Shown here piece by piece: positions 18,592-26,313 of a stretch of DNA of 64,000 nucleotides. The notes beneath the pieces were generated by a model. That model saw only the letters and a program-made list of their open reading frames with translations, ran no database searches and was not told the DNA's origin. The position numbers and the translations under genes were made by a program. Source of the DNA: Arthrobacter liuii (GTDB taxonomy: Bacteria > Actinomycetota > Actinomycetes > Actinomycetales > Micrococcaceae); contig NZ_BMFW01000002.1 in the NCBI RefSeq assembly GCF_014639275.1, forward strand, positions 248,487 to 312,486, written 5' to 3'. Each line of letters opens with the position of its first letter. The first letter of the stretch is position 1.

Positions 18592-19308
18592 TTAGTCATC
18601 ATCGCAGTCGTGCCCGCGTGCGGCGGAGTCCACCACCTGCACGGCAAGCCCGAGGGTCTTGTCAGCCAGGCTGCCCCAGGCGTAGACGATGGTGTTCTTT
18701 CCCTCGGCGACGTTAACGTCGGCGGGCCCGATGAGCGGGGCGGTGGTTCCCGCCGCTGCCACCGAGGCGGAGATGCTTCCCTGCTTGAGGGTGAGGGTCT
18801 TCTCGTCGGGGTTGGTGAGGTCCTTGACGACGGCGGTCCCGCCGGCCAGGATGTCGACGGCCGGGGCGGCTGCGACGTGCCGGACGGTCAGCTTTCCCTT
18901 TCCGTCAGGACTGGGTGTTGTGTCGTTGGTGAACAGTGTGGCCGTGGGGGTTCCGTCAGCGGCCAGGTGCGCGACGGCCGTGTAGTCCCCGCCGGCTTCA
19001 AGGTCCACGGTAACGGGGCCGATCACCGGGTTGTCGGCGCTGGTGGCGTCCGCGCCGGTGATGGCAATTTTATGGTCTCCGTCCGGAACGGTCAGAGGGC
19101 CGGCCAGGGTGCCCGGCTTGAAATTGTCCAGGGTGAGCTTTCCATCCACCCAGACGTCCACGGTCAGGCCAGGGACGCCGTGGAGGACGGAGAGTTTTGC
19201 CGTCTCGTCGTGGCTGTGATGCCAGGTTGATGCCTGGGCCGGGGCGGCCAGGGCCAATGCTGCCAGCAGCGTGGTTGCTCCGGCGGCTGCAGTGAGTGTC
19301 TTGCGCAT
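18592..19308 (-). CDS. Secreted DUF4397-domain protein
   Basis: The 238-residue product has a signal peptide (MRKTLTAAAGATTLLAALALAAPAQAS) and two DUF4397-type repeats: KLSVLHGVPGLTVDVWVDGKLTLDNFKPG and, about 120 residues later, KLTVRHVAAAPAVDILAGGTAVVKDLTNP. It is presumably exported to the cell surface; function of the family is unknown. ATG 19308 is chosen because AAGGAG sits 6 nt upstream. It lies directly before the ECF sigma/anti-sigma pair in the same direction, a common actinobacterial arrangement. Confidence 0.85.
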   Translation of the reverse strand: MRKTLTAAAGATTLLAALALAAPAQASTWHHSHDETAKLSVLHGVPGLTVDVWVDGKLTLDNFKPGTLAGPLTVPDGDHKIAITGADATSADNPVIGPVTVDLEAGGDYTAVAHLAADGTPTATLFTNDTTPSPDGKGKLTVRHVAAAPAVDILAGGTAVVKDLTNPDEKTLTLKQGSISASVAAAGTTAPLIGPADVNVAEGKNTIVYAWGSLADKTLGLAVQVVDSAARGHDCDDD

Positions 19309-19434
19309 TTCCAACTCCTTTTTCGGGCCCCCTTGGGGCCGCCGTTGTGCTTACACCCCTACTACCGGCCGAATGCCCTGCCCGGATGCAGCCTGGCGCA
19401 AAATTTTTTGAACCGGCCCCAACGCGGGATACCC

Positions 19435-19782
19435 CTACATCGTGGAAAAGGGCCGCGCAGCCTGGTTCAGGCGTGCCACGATGTCTCCCAACTGCCGGGT
19501 CTGCACCTGTGCGACGGCGAAGTCCTCGTTCTTAATGGAAGCCTGCAAAGCCAGGCAGCTGGCTTCGATTTCAGAAGCACCGGTCATGGCCGCCGTGATT
19601 TTGAGGCTGAGGACGGCGTCCATGGCATCCTCGCGGTCCTGCGCGGCGACAGCAGTTTGGATGCGGGTGAACCGCGGCGGCAGCATGGCGAGGAAGTCTG
19701 TAAGAAACCGCAGTGCGAGCTGAGGACTGTTCAGCTCCCGGCCAAGGTCCTGGATGATCTGGGGGTCGACGCCGTCGATCAT
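19435..19782 (-). CDS. Hpt-like protein lacking the phospho-accepting histidine
   Basis: The 115-residue all-helical protein aligns by pattern with histidine phosphotransfer domains (FLTDFLAMLPPRFTRIQTAVAAQD ... ASEIEASCLALQ ... QLGDIVARLNQA). At the active helix, where Hpt proteins have AHxLKG, it reads VLSLKITAAMTGA: the His is Leu and the Gly after Lys is Ile. It therefore probably cannot carry phosphate and may act as a binding scaffold. Its ATG overlaps the stop of the SipW-like signal peptidase gene (ATGA), so the two are translationally coupled. No receiver partner is adjacent. Confidence 0.7.
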   Translation of the reverse strand: MIDGVDPQIIQDLGRELNSPQLALRFLTDFLAMLPPRFTRIQTAVAAQDREDAMDAVLSLKITAAMTGASEIEASCLALQASIKNEDFAVAQVQTRQLGDIVARLNQAARPFSTM

Positions 19783-20420
19783 GCCTTTTGTGTACCTGCT
19801 TCCGCCTGCTCAGGCTTCTTGGCCCATGGGTCCTTGCCCCAGATGTTCCTCAGCACCCCGATGACCAGGATGGCAGGAGCCCCATACATGAGTGTGTTCA
19901 GGATGACTGGCTCGCGGATGGCCCGGATGGCGTTCCCCACGTAGGGGATGGTGAAGGCATGCCGGTCCACCGTGGGGGCGTTGAGGGTGGCCAGCCACGG
20001 GTCGATGCCGTTGTTCGCGTCACCCTTGGTCTGCACGACGATGGACCCATCCGGGCTGGTGCTCACCTGGGTGACCCGGTGGGTTTCGACCCGCTGGTCC
20101 TCGACCGGGATGTGGTACGTGATTATGTCGCCGACCTTGATCTCGCTGGCCGGAACCGGCTTGGTGACCACGACGTCGCCCGGATTGATCAGCGGGGACA
20201 TGGACCCCGTAAGCATGGTTAGCGTGTGGTAGCCGAAAATGCGTGGCCCGATGGCCAGGGCCAGGAATGCGGCCAGAGCCAGGGTGAACAAGGTGGTCGT
20301 GATGACGGTCAGGGACCGTCTGAGGAGGTGGACCAGCCGCCCGGAGCCGGACGCTGTACTGCTTTCCTGGACCTCGACGGCCGGACCATGGGGCTTACGG
20401 GCGATGGGCGGTGCAGTCAT
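19779..20420 (-). CDS. sipW: SipW-like type I signal peptidase
   Basis: The 213-residue S26B-type peptidase has a TM helix near residues 38-58, catalytic Ser73 in TGSMSP, a His114 in ETHRVT where bacterial SPases have Lys, the GDVVVTK and GDIITYH boxes, and a C-terminal TM near residues 180-200. The Ser/His arrangement is that of the ER/archaeal-type enzymes such as Bacillus SipW, which process TasA-like matrix proteins. It sits between a TasA/camelysin-like gene and an Hpt-like gene, as expected for a dedicated maturation enzyme. Confidence 0.88.
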   Translation of the reverse strand: MTAPPIARKPHGPAVEVQESSTASGSGRLVHLLRRSLTVITTTLFTLALAAFLALAIGPRIFGYHTLTMLTGSMSPLINPGDVVVTKPVPASEIKVGDIITYHIPVEDQRVETHRVTQVSTSPDGSIVVQTKGDANNGIDPWLATLNAPTVDRHAFTIPYVGNAIRAIREPVILNTLMYGAPAILVIGVLRNIWGKDPWAKKPEQAEAGTQKA

Positions 20421-20465
20421 GGCACGCGTTCAGGTCTGAGGGAGTAGTTCCAGGCGGCCGGCTCT

Positions 20466-21071
20466 TTACCTGACCGTCGCAGCCCGCTGGGTGGCGTCGA
20501 AGGTGAAGCTGATGGTGCTGGCGGCGCCCTGGAAAGCATCCGGAGCCGCGGACGGCAAGGTGGTGGTGACCTTAAGGTTGTCGTTCTTACCGTTGGTGAG
20601 TGCGGTCAGGTTGGTCAGCGCACGGTTGGCCCCAATGATCGGGGAGGAGCCAAGGACCGTGGTCTTGCTGCCGGAGCAGGTGTAGGGCGCGGCGGCTCCG
20701 GTCCAGCCTGTGCTGCAGTTCTCAATGAGCAGCTTCAGGCCGTTGGTTCCGTCGGTGGACAGTGCGGAAACAGGAGTTGCGGTGTCTGCCGTGGTGAGGG
20801 TGACGGTGCCAAGGTCGGAGTTGCCGGTGTTGGTCAGGGTAACGAGCTTTTCGACGGTGTCGCCGGGGAGCAGACCCGCGACGGGAAGGCTGAGGGTGTC
20901 AGCTGTGGTCTGGCCGAGGGTGATCTTTACGGTGCCGGCGGTGACGGACTGGCTGGCCGAAGTGGTGGCGGTGAACCCACCGTAGGTGCCCATGCCGGCC
21001 ACCGCGGCAGCGGTGCCAACCAGTGCGATGGAGGCGAGGATCTTGCCGGAAGTGGTCTTCATGATGCCCAT
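20466..21071 (-). CDS. TasA/camelysin-like secreted protein, SipW substrate
   Basis: The 201-residue product has a signal segment (ILASIALVGTAAAVAGMGTYGGFTATTSASQSVTAGTVKI) with the GTYG.F...ASQS...AGT motif of SipW-processed TasA/CalY proteins, followed by a beta-rich domain with LLPGDTVEKLVTLTNTGNSDL. Such proteins form fibres or surface layers in biofilm matrices. ATG 21071 begins MGIMKTT. It is followed 45 bp later by the SipW-like gene. A CTTGA direct-repeat element lies about 120-160 bp upstream. Confidence 0.82.
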   Translation of the reverse strand: MGIMKTTSGKILASIALVGTAAAVAGMGTYGGFTATTSASQSVTAGTVKITLGQTTADTLSLPVAGLLPGDTVEKLVTLTNTGNSDLGTVTLTTADTATPVSALSTDGTNGLKLLIENCSTGWTGAAAPYTCSGSKTTVLGSSPIIGANRALTNLTALTNGKNDNLKVTTTLPSAAPDAFQGAASTISFTFDATQRAATVR

Positions 21072-21193
21072 TTGCTTAGGTCCATTTCTGTGAAGGCCCA
21101 CCACATGGGCCGGCCGCGGAAGGTCAGGCACACTGCTTGGCCTGACCTCGCATCACCATTCAGGGCGAGCCTCAAGACGTGTCCCCGCATAGG

Positions 21194-21233
21194 CTCAAGA
21201 TTTAGTCAAGAATGAAGATCTGCGCAGGTCAGG
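21194..21233 (-). promoter_or_regulatory. Direct-repeat element CTTGA-N6-CTTGA (site B)
   Basis: Read on the minus strand it starts CCTGACCTGC, then CATTCTTGA and CTTGAG with the two CTTGA boxes 11 bp apart, the same order and spacing as at 12518-12557. A third CTTGAG box lies 23 bp further towards the TasA-like gene (21172). The position fits an activator site of the tasA-sipW-hpt operon. Confidence 0.6.
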
Positions 21234-21294
21234 GCCGTATTGTGATGCGCATCACCGTGAGTTTGCGCGGGGATTGATACGAACCAGACGGGGT

Positions 21295-21310
21295 CTTGAG
21301 ACTTTCTTGA
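21295..21310 (+). promoter_or_regulatory. Direct-repeat element CTTGA-N6-CTTGA (site C)
   Basis: CTTGAGACTTTCTTGA, boxes 11 bp apart, lies 65 bp ahead of the GTG start at 21375 and in the same orientation as that gene. With site B it gives the divergent intergenic region two copies of the element, one facing each way. Confidence 0.55.
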
Positions 21311-21374
21311 TATTCATAGGCGAGGGTAGAAAGCAGTGTTGGCCATGGGCCTTCAGGATCGGTGAAAGGACATC

Positions 21375-21818
21375 GTGGGGGCCGGCAGGAACCATGCAGG
21401 GGGAGCCAGCGCGCTGCTGGTGCTTCTGTTGTCTTCGCTTTTCGTCGGCGTCCCGGCGGCACACGCAGCGTTTACGGCATCGGGCCAGTCCGGTTTCCGG
21501 GTTAGCGCCCTCGTCCTGCAGCCCCCGGTCGCATCAATCACCGCAAGCTGCGCCGGCGGCGGCAGCGGTAAGGGCAAAAACCGGCTGAATATCGCTGTGT
21601 CGAGTGTTGGCTCGGTACCCCGGGCCAACGCCTATGTACTTATCGTGACCGACCCCTCTGGCACGAGTTACACCGTCGACCCCGCCAGTTCCGGGTACTC
21701 CAACCAGTCACCCGCGCTTGGCACCTGGAAGTACTACGTTCAGGCCCAGTACCGGGTTCCTGGCACCACGAACGTCTGGAAGAGCAACACCGCCAATCCC
21801 TTGACTGTTGTTTGCTGA
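21375..21818 (+). CDS. Secreted beta-rich protein divergent from tasA-sipW
   Basis: The 147-residue protein begins at GTG behind GAAAGGA. A signal peptide (LLVLLLSSLFVGVPAAHAAF) is followed by FTASGQSGFRVSALVLQPPVASITASCAGG and a fibronectin-like or Ig-like strand pattern ending in LTVVC; two Cys residues could form a disulfide. Family not named with certainty, but the start AAFTASGQ resembles SipW-type mature ends. Shared regulation with the divergent matrix operon is suggested by the direct repeats between them. Confidence 0.65.
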   Translation: MGAGRNHAGGASALLVLLLSSLFVGVPAAHAAFTASGQSGFRVSALVLQPPVASITASCAGGGSGKGKNRLNIAVSSVGSVPRANAYVLIVTDPSGTSYTVDPASSGYSNQSPALGTWKYYVQAQYRVPGTTNVWKSNTANPLTVVC

Positions 21819-21963
21819 GAGGGAGATGGCAGGCGCTCACCCTGGTCGAAACCCAAGTGCTCGCAGACCACTTAGTGTCCCGGTGTAAAGAATTCGTCAA
21901 GGTTTGGGGCTTGACTATCGGTTACCGGCTTATCCAGCGTGCTGCACGGGTACCTTGGTTGAA

Positions 21964-22004
21964 GTGCCGCCGCCTCATACCCCCCAATAATGAGGCGGCG
22001 GCAC
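21964..22004. terminator. Bidirectional stem-loop terminator
   Basis: GTGCCGCCGCCTCAT (21964-21978) and ATGAGGCGGCGGCAC (21990-22004) are perfect 15-bp arms with an 11-nt loop, followed by GTCTTATTT. It lies between the convergent secreted-protein gene and the COG4705 gene and can serve both. Confidence 0.75.
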
Positions 22005-22042
22005 GTCTTATTTCCCTGGCCGGGAGTATCGCCGCCTGACGG

Positions 22043-22882
22043 TCAGGCTTTCCGGCCCCCGAGGGCTTCCCTGGCAGTCACGGCCGCGATGCAGACCCCA
22101 AGTCCCACGGTGACCAGTCCCGTTCCCCAGCCCAGGCCGCCGCGGTCGGCGCCCACGGCCGTCCAGTCAGCGAAGGACGCGCCCAGCGGGCGGGTCAGGA
22201 TGTAGGCGAACCAGAACGCCGGGATGGCAGCGATCCAGCCGCGCCAGTAAGCCAGCGCTGCCACGCCAATCACCGCCGCGAAAATGAGCCCTGACGCGAA
22301 GTAGCCCAGGTCCAGGCTGTACGCGGTCATGTCGCCGGTGGCGGTCCCCAGCGCGAACGTGGTCAGCACAGCCGCCCAATAGAACATCTCACGGCGCCGG
22401 GTGTCCACGCTGTGAATGGACAGCGTCTTCTCGGTCCGGAACCAGATGAAGAAGACCGCAGAGAGTACGGCCAGGAAGAACACCGCCGACGCCACGTACG
22501 GCACGCCCAGGACCACATGCACGGCGTCGGCCGCCATGGTGCCGAACACGCTGACCATCACCACCGCCAGCCAGTAGATCCAGGCGACGTAGCGGCGCAC
22601 GGCAAACTGCAGGACCAGTGCAGCGGCCAGGCCGGCGGCCCCGAGGGCCAGCGCCACGGCCGGGTCCAGTTGGTGGACCAGGAAATCGGAGGCGGTCTCG
22701 CCCATCCCGGTGGTGAGCACCTTGGCCACCCAGAACCAGGCGGTGATTTCCGGGACCTTGGCCAGGGCCGTTCGCTCCGGCGCGGCCGTCCGTGTGCTTG
22801 TCCCCGGTGTCGTGCTGCCGCCGTCCAGTACCGCCGACGTGGCGCCGTGGGGTTCGATGTTCTGTTGTGGTGGTTCGGTCAT
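22043..22882 (-). CDS. COG4705-type multi-pass membrane protein
   Basis: The 279-residue protein has about eight TM helices after a hydrophilic 40-residue N-terminus. Typical segments are KVPEITAWFWVAKVLTTGMGETASDFLV, FFIWFRTEKTLSIHSVDTRRREMFYWAAVLTTFALGTATGDM and PAFWFAYILTRPLGASFADW, a repeated (T)G.(G/A)(T/E)..D pattern seen in COG4705 proteins of unknown function. It stands alone. A decayed second copy of the same gene is present at 62120-62670. Confidence 0.8.
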   Translation of the reverse strand: MTEPPQQNIEPHGATSAVLDGGSTTPGTSTRTAAPERTALAKVPEITAWFWVAKVLTTGMGETASDFLVHQLDPAVALALGAAGLAAALVLQFAVRRYVAWIYWLAVVMVSVFGTMAADAVHVVLGVPYVASAVFFLAVLSAVFFIWFRTEKTLSIHSVDTRRREMFYWAAVLTTFALGTATGDMTAYSLDLGYFASGLIFAAVIGVAALAYWRGWIAAIPAFWFAYILTRPLGASFADWTAVGADRGGLGWGTGLVTVGLGVCIAAVTAREALGGRKA

Positions 22883-23116
22883 GCGGTGATTGTCCCTTAC
22901 GCACCCGGCAGAAACCTGAAGAAGCGCGCCATCGGTGCCCGCCGTCGTCGTACTTTGACGTGCTGGTGGACGCCACGCGGCTTGCTGATGCGCCGGCAGC
23001 TGCCCGCACCGTGTCTATCAGGGCCGCTGATTGAAGCTGCTCGGTAGGTATTGATCCAGCGAGGTCTGGGCTGGCGGACGCCGCGACGTTTGTGCAGGTG
23101 TTGATTTCTTTGCATT

Positions 23117-23680
23117 GTGACCTTGGCCAAGGGCCAGTGGTCGGTGAACAAAGCGCTGAAGGCTTACCGGGACGGTGCGAAGGCGCATAGTTGGATGATG
23201 ACGGCAATTGATTCCCGGAGTTTTTACACGCGTGGCGACTCCTTCAGCGTTGGAGCTTCACGCGAACATATCGAGCGTGCGCTTGTGGGTTTTGGTGCGA
23301 CGGAGGTTCGTTTCAGCCAGCGCGGGGACCTCAACGCCCTCGCGTTCAGGGCCTGTGGAAGACAGTTCCGCATTGTCGTCTCGGTGCTGCAGTCCCAGGG
23401 AAGTGCAGCTACCGGGGGTGAACCTGAACAGGTTCAAGGGCATGAAGTTACAGCCAAAGCACTGGAACTGAACGCCCGCAGGTTCTGGCACGCCTTCGCC
23501 CTGGCAACAGACGCCAAGCTTGCAGCGGCCACAGCGGGTGTTGCCACGCTCGAATCGGAATTTCTCGCCCATGTTGTTCTCCCCGGTAACCGAACCGTCA
23601 TCGACGAACTCGAACCCGTCATCGCATCTGCGTACCGGTCTGGCCGGCGTCCCTCAATCCGTGCTGCTCTACATCCGTGA
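23117..23680 (+). CDS. Hypothetical protein of a plasmid/prophage-associated family
   Basis: The 187-residue product has SFYTRGDSFSVGASREHIERALVGFGATEVRFSQR and a C-terminal RRFWHAFALATDAKLAAATAGVATLESEFLAHVVLPGNRTV. From memory, proteins with this LALVIKAKL...GI.T.EEEFLAHIVLP pattern occur in actinobacterial phages and plasmids, function unknown. The start is uncertain: GTG 23117 gives extra basic residues, ATG 23195 gives a more compact protein. It suggests that 23-27 kb contains mobile-element leftovers. Confidence 0.55.
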   Translation: MTLAKGQWSVNKALKAYRDGAKAHSWMMTAIDSRSFYTRGDSFSVGASREHIERALVGFGATEVRFSQRGDLNALAFRACGRQFRIVVSVLQSQGSAATGGEPEQVQGHEVTAKALELNARRFWHAFALATDAKLAAATAGVATLESEFLAHVVLPGNRTVIDELEPVIASAYRSGRRPSIRAALHP

Positions 23681-23772
23681 TCGATGATGTTGGCGCCCAT
23701 TTTCGGATTTGATCGCGCGCACGGCCGACGGCCTCGTTTGCCGTTGTTGGGGCAAGAGAGAAGGATGTCGGC

Positions 23773-24009
23773 CTATCGGTTTACTAAGTCGTCTGCTACG
23801 CGGCGAAGGTCCTGGACCCACCCGGTTGAACGGCCCGGCGTTCCCGAACTTGCTTCAAAGTTGCCAAGAGCTTCCGCTATCCGCTCCAATGCTTCCGAGA
23901 GATTGGCTTTTACCGCCTCGTAGCCTTCATCCGAGCGGGGGTCGGATGAAGCCGAGGAGAGCAGTTCCGCTCCCGACTTGATGACCAGCGAAGCCTCGTA
24001 CTCGTTCAC
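23773..24009 (-). CDS. Hypothetical protein, 78 residues, helical
   Basis: From GTG 24009 (AGGTG upstream) it encodes a soluble, acidic, largely helical protein: NEYEASLVIKSGAELLSSASSDPRSDEGYEAVKANLSEALERIAEALGNFEAS. No family recognised. It is convergent with the plasmid-type gene at 23117 and stands about 140 bp past the MarR gene in the same direction. Confidence 0.5.
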   Translation of the reverse strand: MNEYEASLVIKSGAELLSSASSDPRSDEGYEAVKANLSEALERIAEALGNFEASSGTPGRSTGWVQDLRRVADDLVNR

Positions 24010-24152
24010 ACATGCACCTCTTGGCTTCCTTGTGTTGGACGTGCGGTAACTCTTCGTCAGCACAACCATATCTGCGATAGCTGTCCGGTCCGTAGACGTA
24101 AAACGATGTCTGCACTGGTATGGGCGAAGTTCCGTACGGGAGCGGCGGGCCT

Positions 24153-24602
24153 TCAGGAAGATCTGTTGCCGGGTTTTTGCTTGGTGTCGATGGCGAGCAG
24201 GTGAACGATGGTTTGTAGTTCCTTGCGGAGCTTGTCTCCGTCCCCTGCCGCACGTGTCAATATTGTGCGGTCCACTTCACGGGCTTCGCTAATCACCTGC
24301 GCGCCGAGGTCGGTGATGGAGACGACCTGGCTTCTGCGGTCAGACGGGCTGGGCTGTCGGCGGATGTAGGCCCATGCCTCCAGGCGGGATAAGGTCTTTC
24401 CCATTGTCTGGTTCTGAACACGGACCCCTTGGGCAATTTTCGCCTGGCTCATGGGCTCCTCGGCTCTGGATAGAACATCGAGAGCTATCACTCCGGCGTG
24501 GGTGAGCCCGGCGTCGGCCAGTTTCGCATTCCAGGAATGTTCCACGAGTCTGGCCGCTGTTGATAGGAGGCGGCCGGTGGGCCAGGAATTCATGTCGGGC
24601 AT
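24153..24602 (-). CDS. MarR-family transcriptional regulator
   Basis: The 149-residue winged-helix protein has a MarR core: LTHAGVIALDVLSRAEEPMSQAKIAQGVRVQNQTMGKTLSRLEAWAYIRRQPSPSDRRSQVVSITDLG, with recognition helix around residues 60-80 and the wing at DRRSQ. It would act as a dimeric repressor that responds to small phenolic or oxidative signals. The nearest genes are hypothetical; no clear target operon adjoins it. Confidence 0.85.
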   Translation of the reverse strand: MPDMNSWPTGRLLSTAARLVEHSWNAKLADAGLTHAGVIALDVLSRAEEPMSQAKIAQGVRVQNQTMGKTLSRLEAWAYIRRQPSPSDRRSQVVSITDLGAQVISEAREVDRTILTRAAGDGDKLRKELQTIVHLLAIDTKQKPGNRSS

Positions 24603-24733
24603 GAGCGGAGTATAGACCTTCGGCCTACACGCGGCCTGGACGTGGTGGCCCGTTGGAGGGCCGACGTACCGGGCCCTGCGACAACTGTGAAACCGCGGTA
24701 TAAATCGGACCTTCGGGGGCTGCGAGCAGCGGC

Positions 24734-24934
24734 TTATTTCTCGCGCTGCTCAAACTCGGTATCAAGCTCGTGGTGGCGGAAGTCGGTCTCCGGGTGAGAC
24801 TCACCGTCGGCCACGATTTCGTGGTCGAGTTGGCGTTGGACTTGGCTGTCGAGAACCTGCAGCTTCTCGTCTTTCAGTGTTTCCAGATCTTCGGGAAACG
24901 GGTCGGCAGGGGTGATCCGCAGATTGTTTGACAT
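24734..24934 (-). CDS. Small acidic hypothetical protein, 66 residues
   Basis: ATG 24934 follows AAAGGGA. The highly charged product (PFPEDLETLKDEKLQVLDSQVQRQLDHEIVADGESHPETDFRHHELDTEFEQREK) has no membrane segment and may be partly unstructured or coiled. Family not recognised. Confidence 0.5.
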   Translation of the reverse strand: MSNNLRITPADPFPEDLETLKDEKLQVLDSQVQRQLDHEIVADGESHPETDFRHHELDTEFEQREK

Positions 24935-25046
24935 CGGTGTCCCTTTCACTGGCGGCACTCCGTTTCATCGGACACCCGCAACGAGAGTATTCTAGTCGGC
25001 CTCGAGCCCGTCAGGTTCACGCTCCTGAGGTGGCAGGGGCCCTCAG

Positions 25047-25328
25047 TCAGAGCAGGCTTGGTTGGCTGGCGAGGATGTAGTCCACGGCAGCCGGGCCGAT
25101 CATTCGAAGCCCCGGCCGTAGGCGCCCGTGGTCGTTCGCGCCCCGTTCGTGGATGCCTTGCTGGGACATCGCTGCCCAAAACGAAGCGCAGGCTCCGGGG
25201 GCCTGTGCTTGCAGTGCGCACCAGCTCAAGTACACGCCGTAGAACTGGTCTTCAGTGAGTATGTGGTCATCAACCGTATCGGCGGCAATGCTTTCCTGGA
25301 CAAAACGGGCGTAGTCCGGGGTTTCCAT
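25047..25328 (-). CDS. Small hypothetical protein, paralogue of the product at 27178
   Basis: The 93-residue product has LTEDQFYGVYLSWCALQAQAPGACASFWAAM and ends MIGPAAVDYILASQPSLL. The same layout appears at 27178-27543 (DRDTLYGLYTSWCCVSGKEPQTEHDFWAAM ... PAVADYILASYPALV). The helix-turn-helix-like composition suggests a winged-helix nucleic-acid-binding fold, but this is inference. ATG 25328 has GGAG 9 nt upstream. Confidence 0.6.
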   Translation of the reverse strand: METPDYARFVQESIAADTVDDHILTEDQFYGVYLSWCALQAQAPGACASFWAAMSQQGIHERGANDHGRLRPGLRMIGPAAVDYILASQPSLL

Positions 25329-25427
25329 TTGCAACGGCTCCAGCTCCTTGTACGAAATTGTGGATAGGCGGGCCGCAGCATCTTGGAACCAAGGGATCGG
25401 AGAACACTGTGCGCGGGCGATGATGCG

Positions 25428-26069
25428 TCAGGGGCCCATGGGGGCGTCACCTCCGTGGTCCCGGATGAGGGAAGCGGCCATGCGTTTGGCGAAGACGGCC
25501 GCCTGGCGGTCTCCCTCGACCGCTGAAATGATCGATCCCTTTGTCAGGATGTGGCAGGAGCGGGCAAAAATGTCGGGTTGTTCAAGGCCGGCCTCCACGG
25601 CCAGGCCCCGTATGAAGGCCCGGACCTGCGCCAGATACTCGATTGATGCGATACCGAGGGGGTGGGCGGGACCCATTTCCAGCATGGCGCTGACGAAGGC
25701 GCAGGCTTGGAAGTCATCCTGGCGGAACCACCCGTCCAGGACATCGAAGATAGCCGTTATCCGGCCCGTGGGGTTCCCGGTCCGCCTTCCGGTTTCGGCG
25801 ATTAGCCCTTCGACTGTCATGTCCTGGTGGCAGCGCTCCAAGTAGGCAGCGACCAGCTCATCCTTTGACGTGAAGTGCGCGTAGAAGGTTGCTTTGGCGA
25901 CCCCGGCCCGTGAGATCAACTCATTGATGCCGACATCGCGGATGCCCCGGTGCAGGAACAGCTCGTAGGCGGCACTCAGGATGCGCTCCCTGGCACCACC
26001 GGAGACCAGGCGTGCGGGAGCAGAGGCGCCAGCGTCGACGGCGGGCGGCAAGTCATATGTGTGGGCCAT
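25428..26069 (-). CDS. TetR-family regulator
   Basis: The 213-residue protein has an N-terminal TetR HTH: RERILSAAYELFLHRGIRDVGINELISRAGVAKATFYAHFTSKDELVAAYLERC (about residues 28-80) and a helical ligand/dimer domain. It is probably a repressor; the ligand is unknown. An AGTAAGTA-type motif lies 55 bp upstream of its start and recurs upstream of genes at 51829 and 61481, which may be its operator. Start at the ATG 26069; GTG 26072 directly before it is an alternative. Confidence 0.85.
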   Translation of the reverse strand: MAHTYDLPPAVDAGASAPARLVSGGARERILSAAYELFLHRGIRDVGINELISRAGVAKATFYAHFTSKDELVAAYLERCHQDMTVEGLIAETGRRTGNPTGRITAIFDVLDGWFRQDDFQACAFVSAMLEMGPAHPLGIASIEYLAQVRAFIRGLAVEAGLEQPDIFARSCHILTKGSIISAVEGDRQAAVFAKRMAASLIRDHGGDAPMGP

Positions 26070-26123
26070 CACAAGCAGACACTACAGGAAAATCAGACAG
26101 ACCAGTCGGTGCAGGAAATAGAA

Positions 26124-26136
26124 GGATACTTACTAA
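26124..26136. promoter_or_regulatory. TACTTACTAA motif upstream of tetR
   Basis: GGATACTTACTAA (plus strand) lies 55 bp upstream of the TetR start. It shares TACTTACTA with GCAAGCGTACTTACTAA at 51934 and GCAAGCATACTTACTAC at 61554. Could be an autoregulatory operator or a shared promoter box. Confidence 0.45.
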
Positions 26137-26313
26137 AAAATTGCGAACTATCGCGTCAACCCCGTCCGTCACGCCAGACGGAGGGGTCGGGTCCGGGAAA
26201 GGTGCAGTGAAGGAAGGGGCCTCGGCTGTGGCAGGGCATGCAAGCCACCGCCGATCAGGGTGCTGAAGTAGGCACACATAACGGCCCAGTCCCGTGGTAC
26301 AGCGTCAGCGATC

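Noticed and set aside
19435-19782. Functional histidine phosphotransfer protein
   Set aside because: The phospho-accepting His is Leu and the following Gly is Ile, so phosphate transfer is unlikely.
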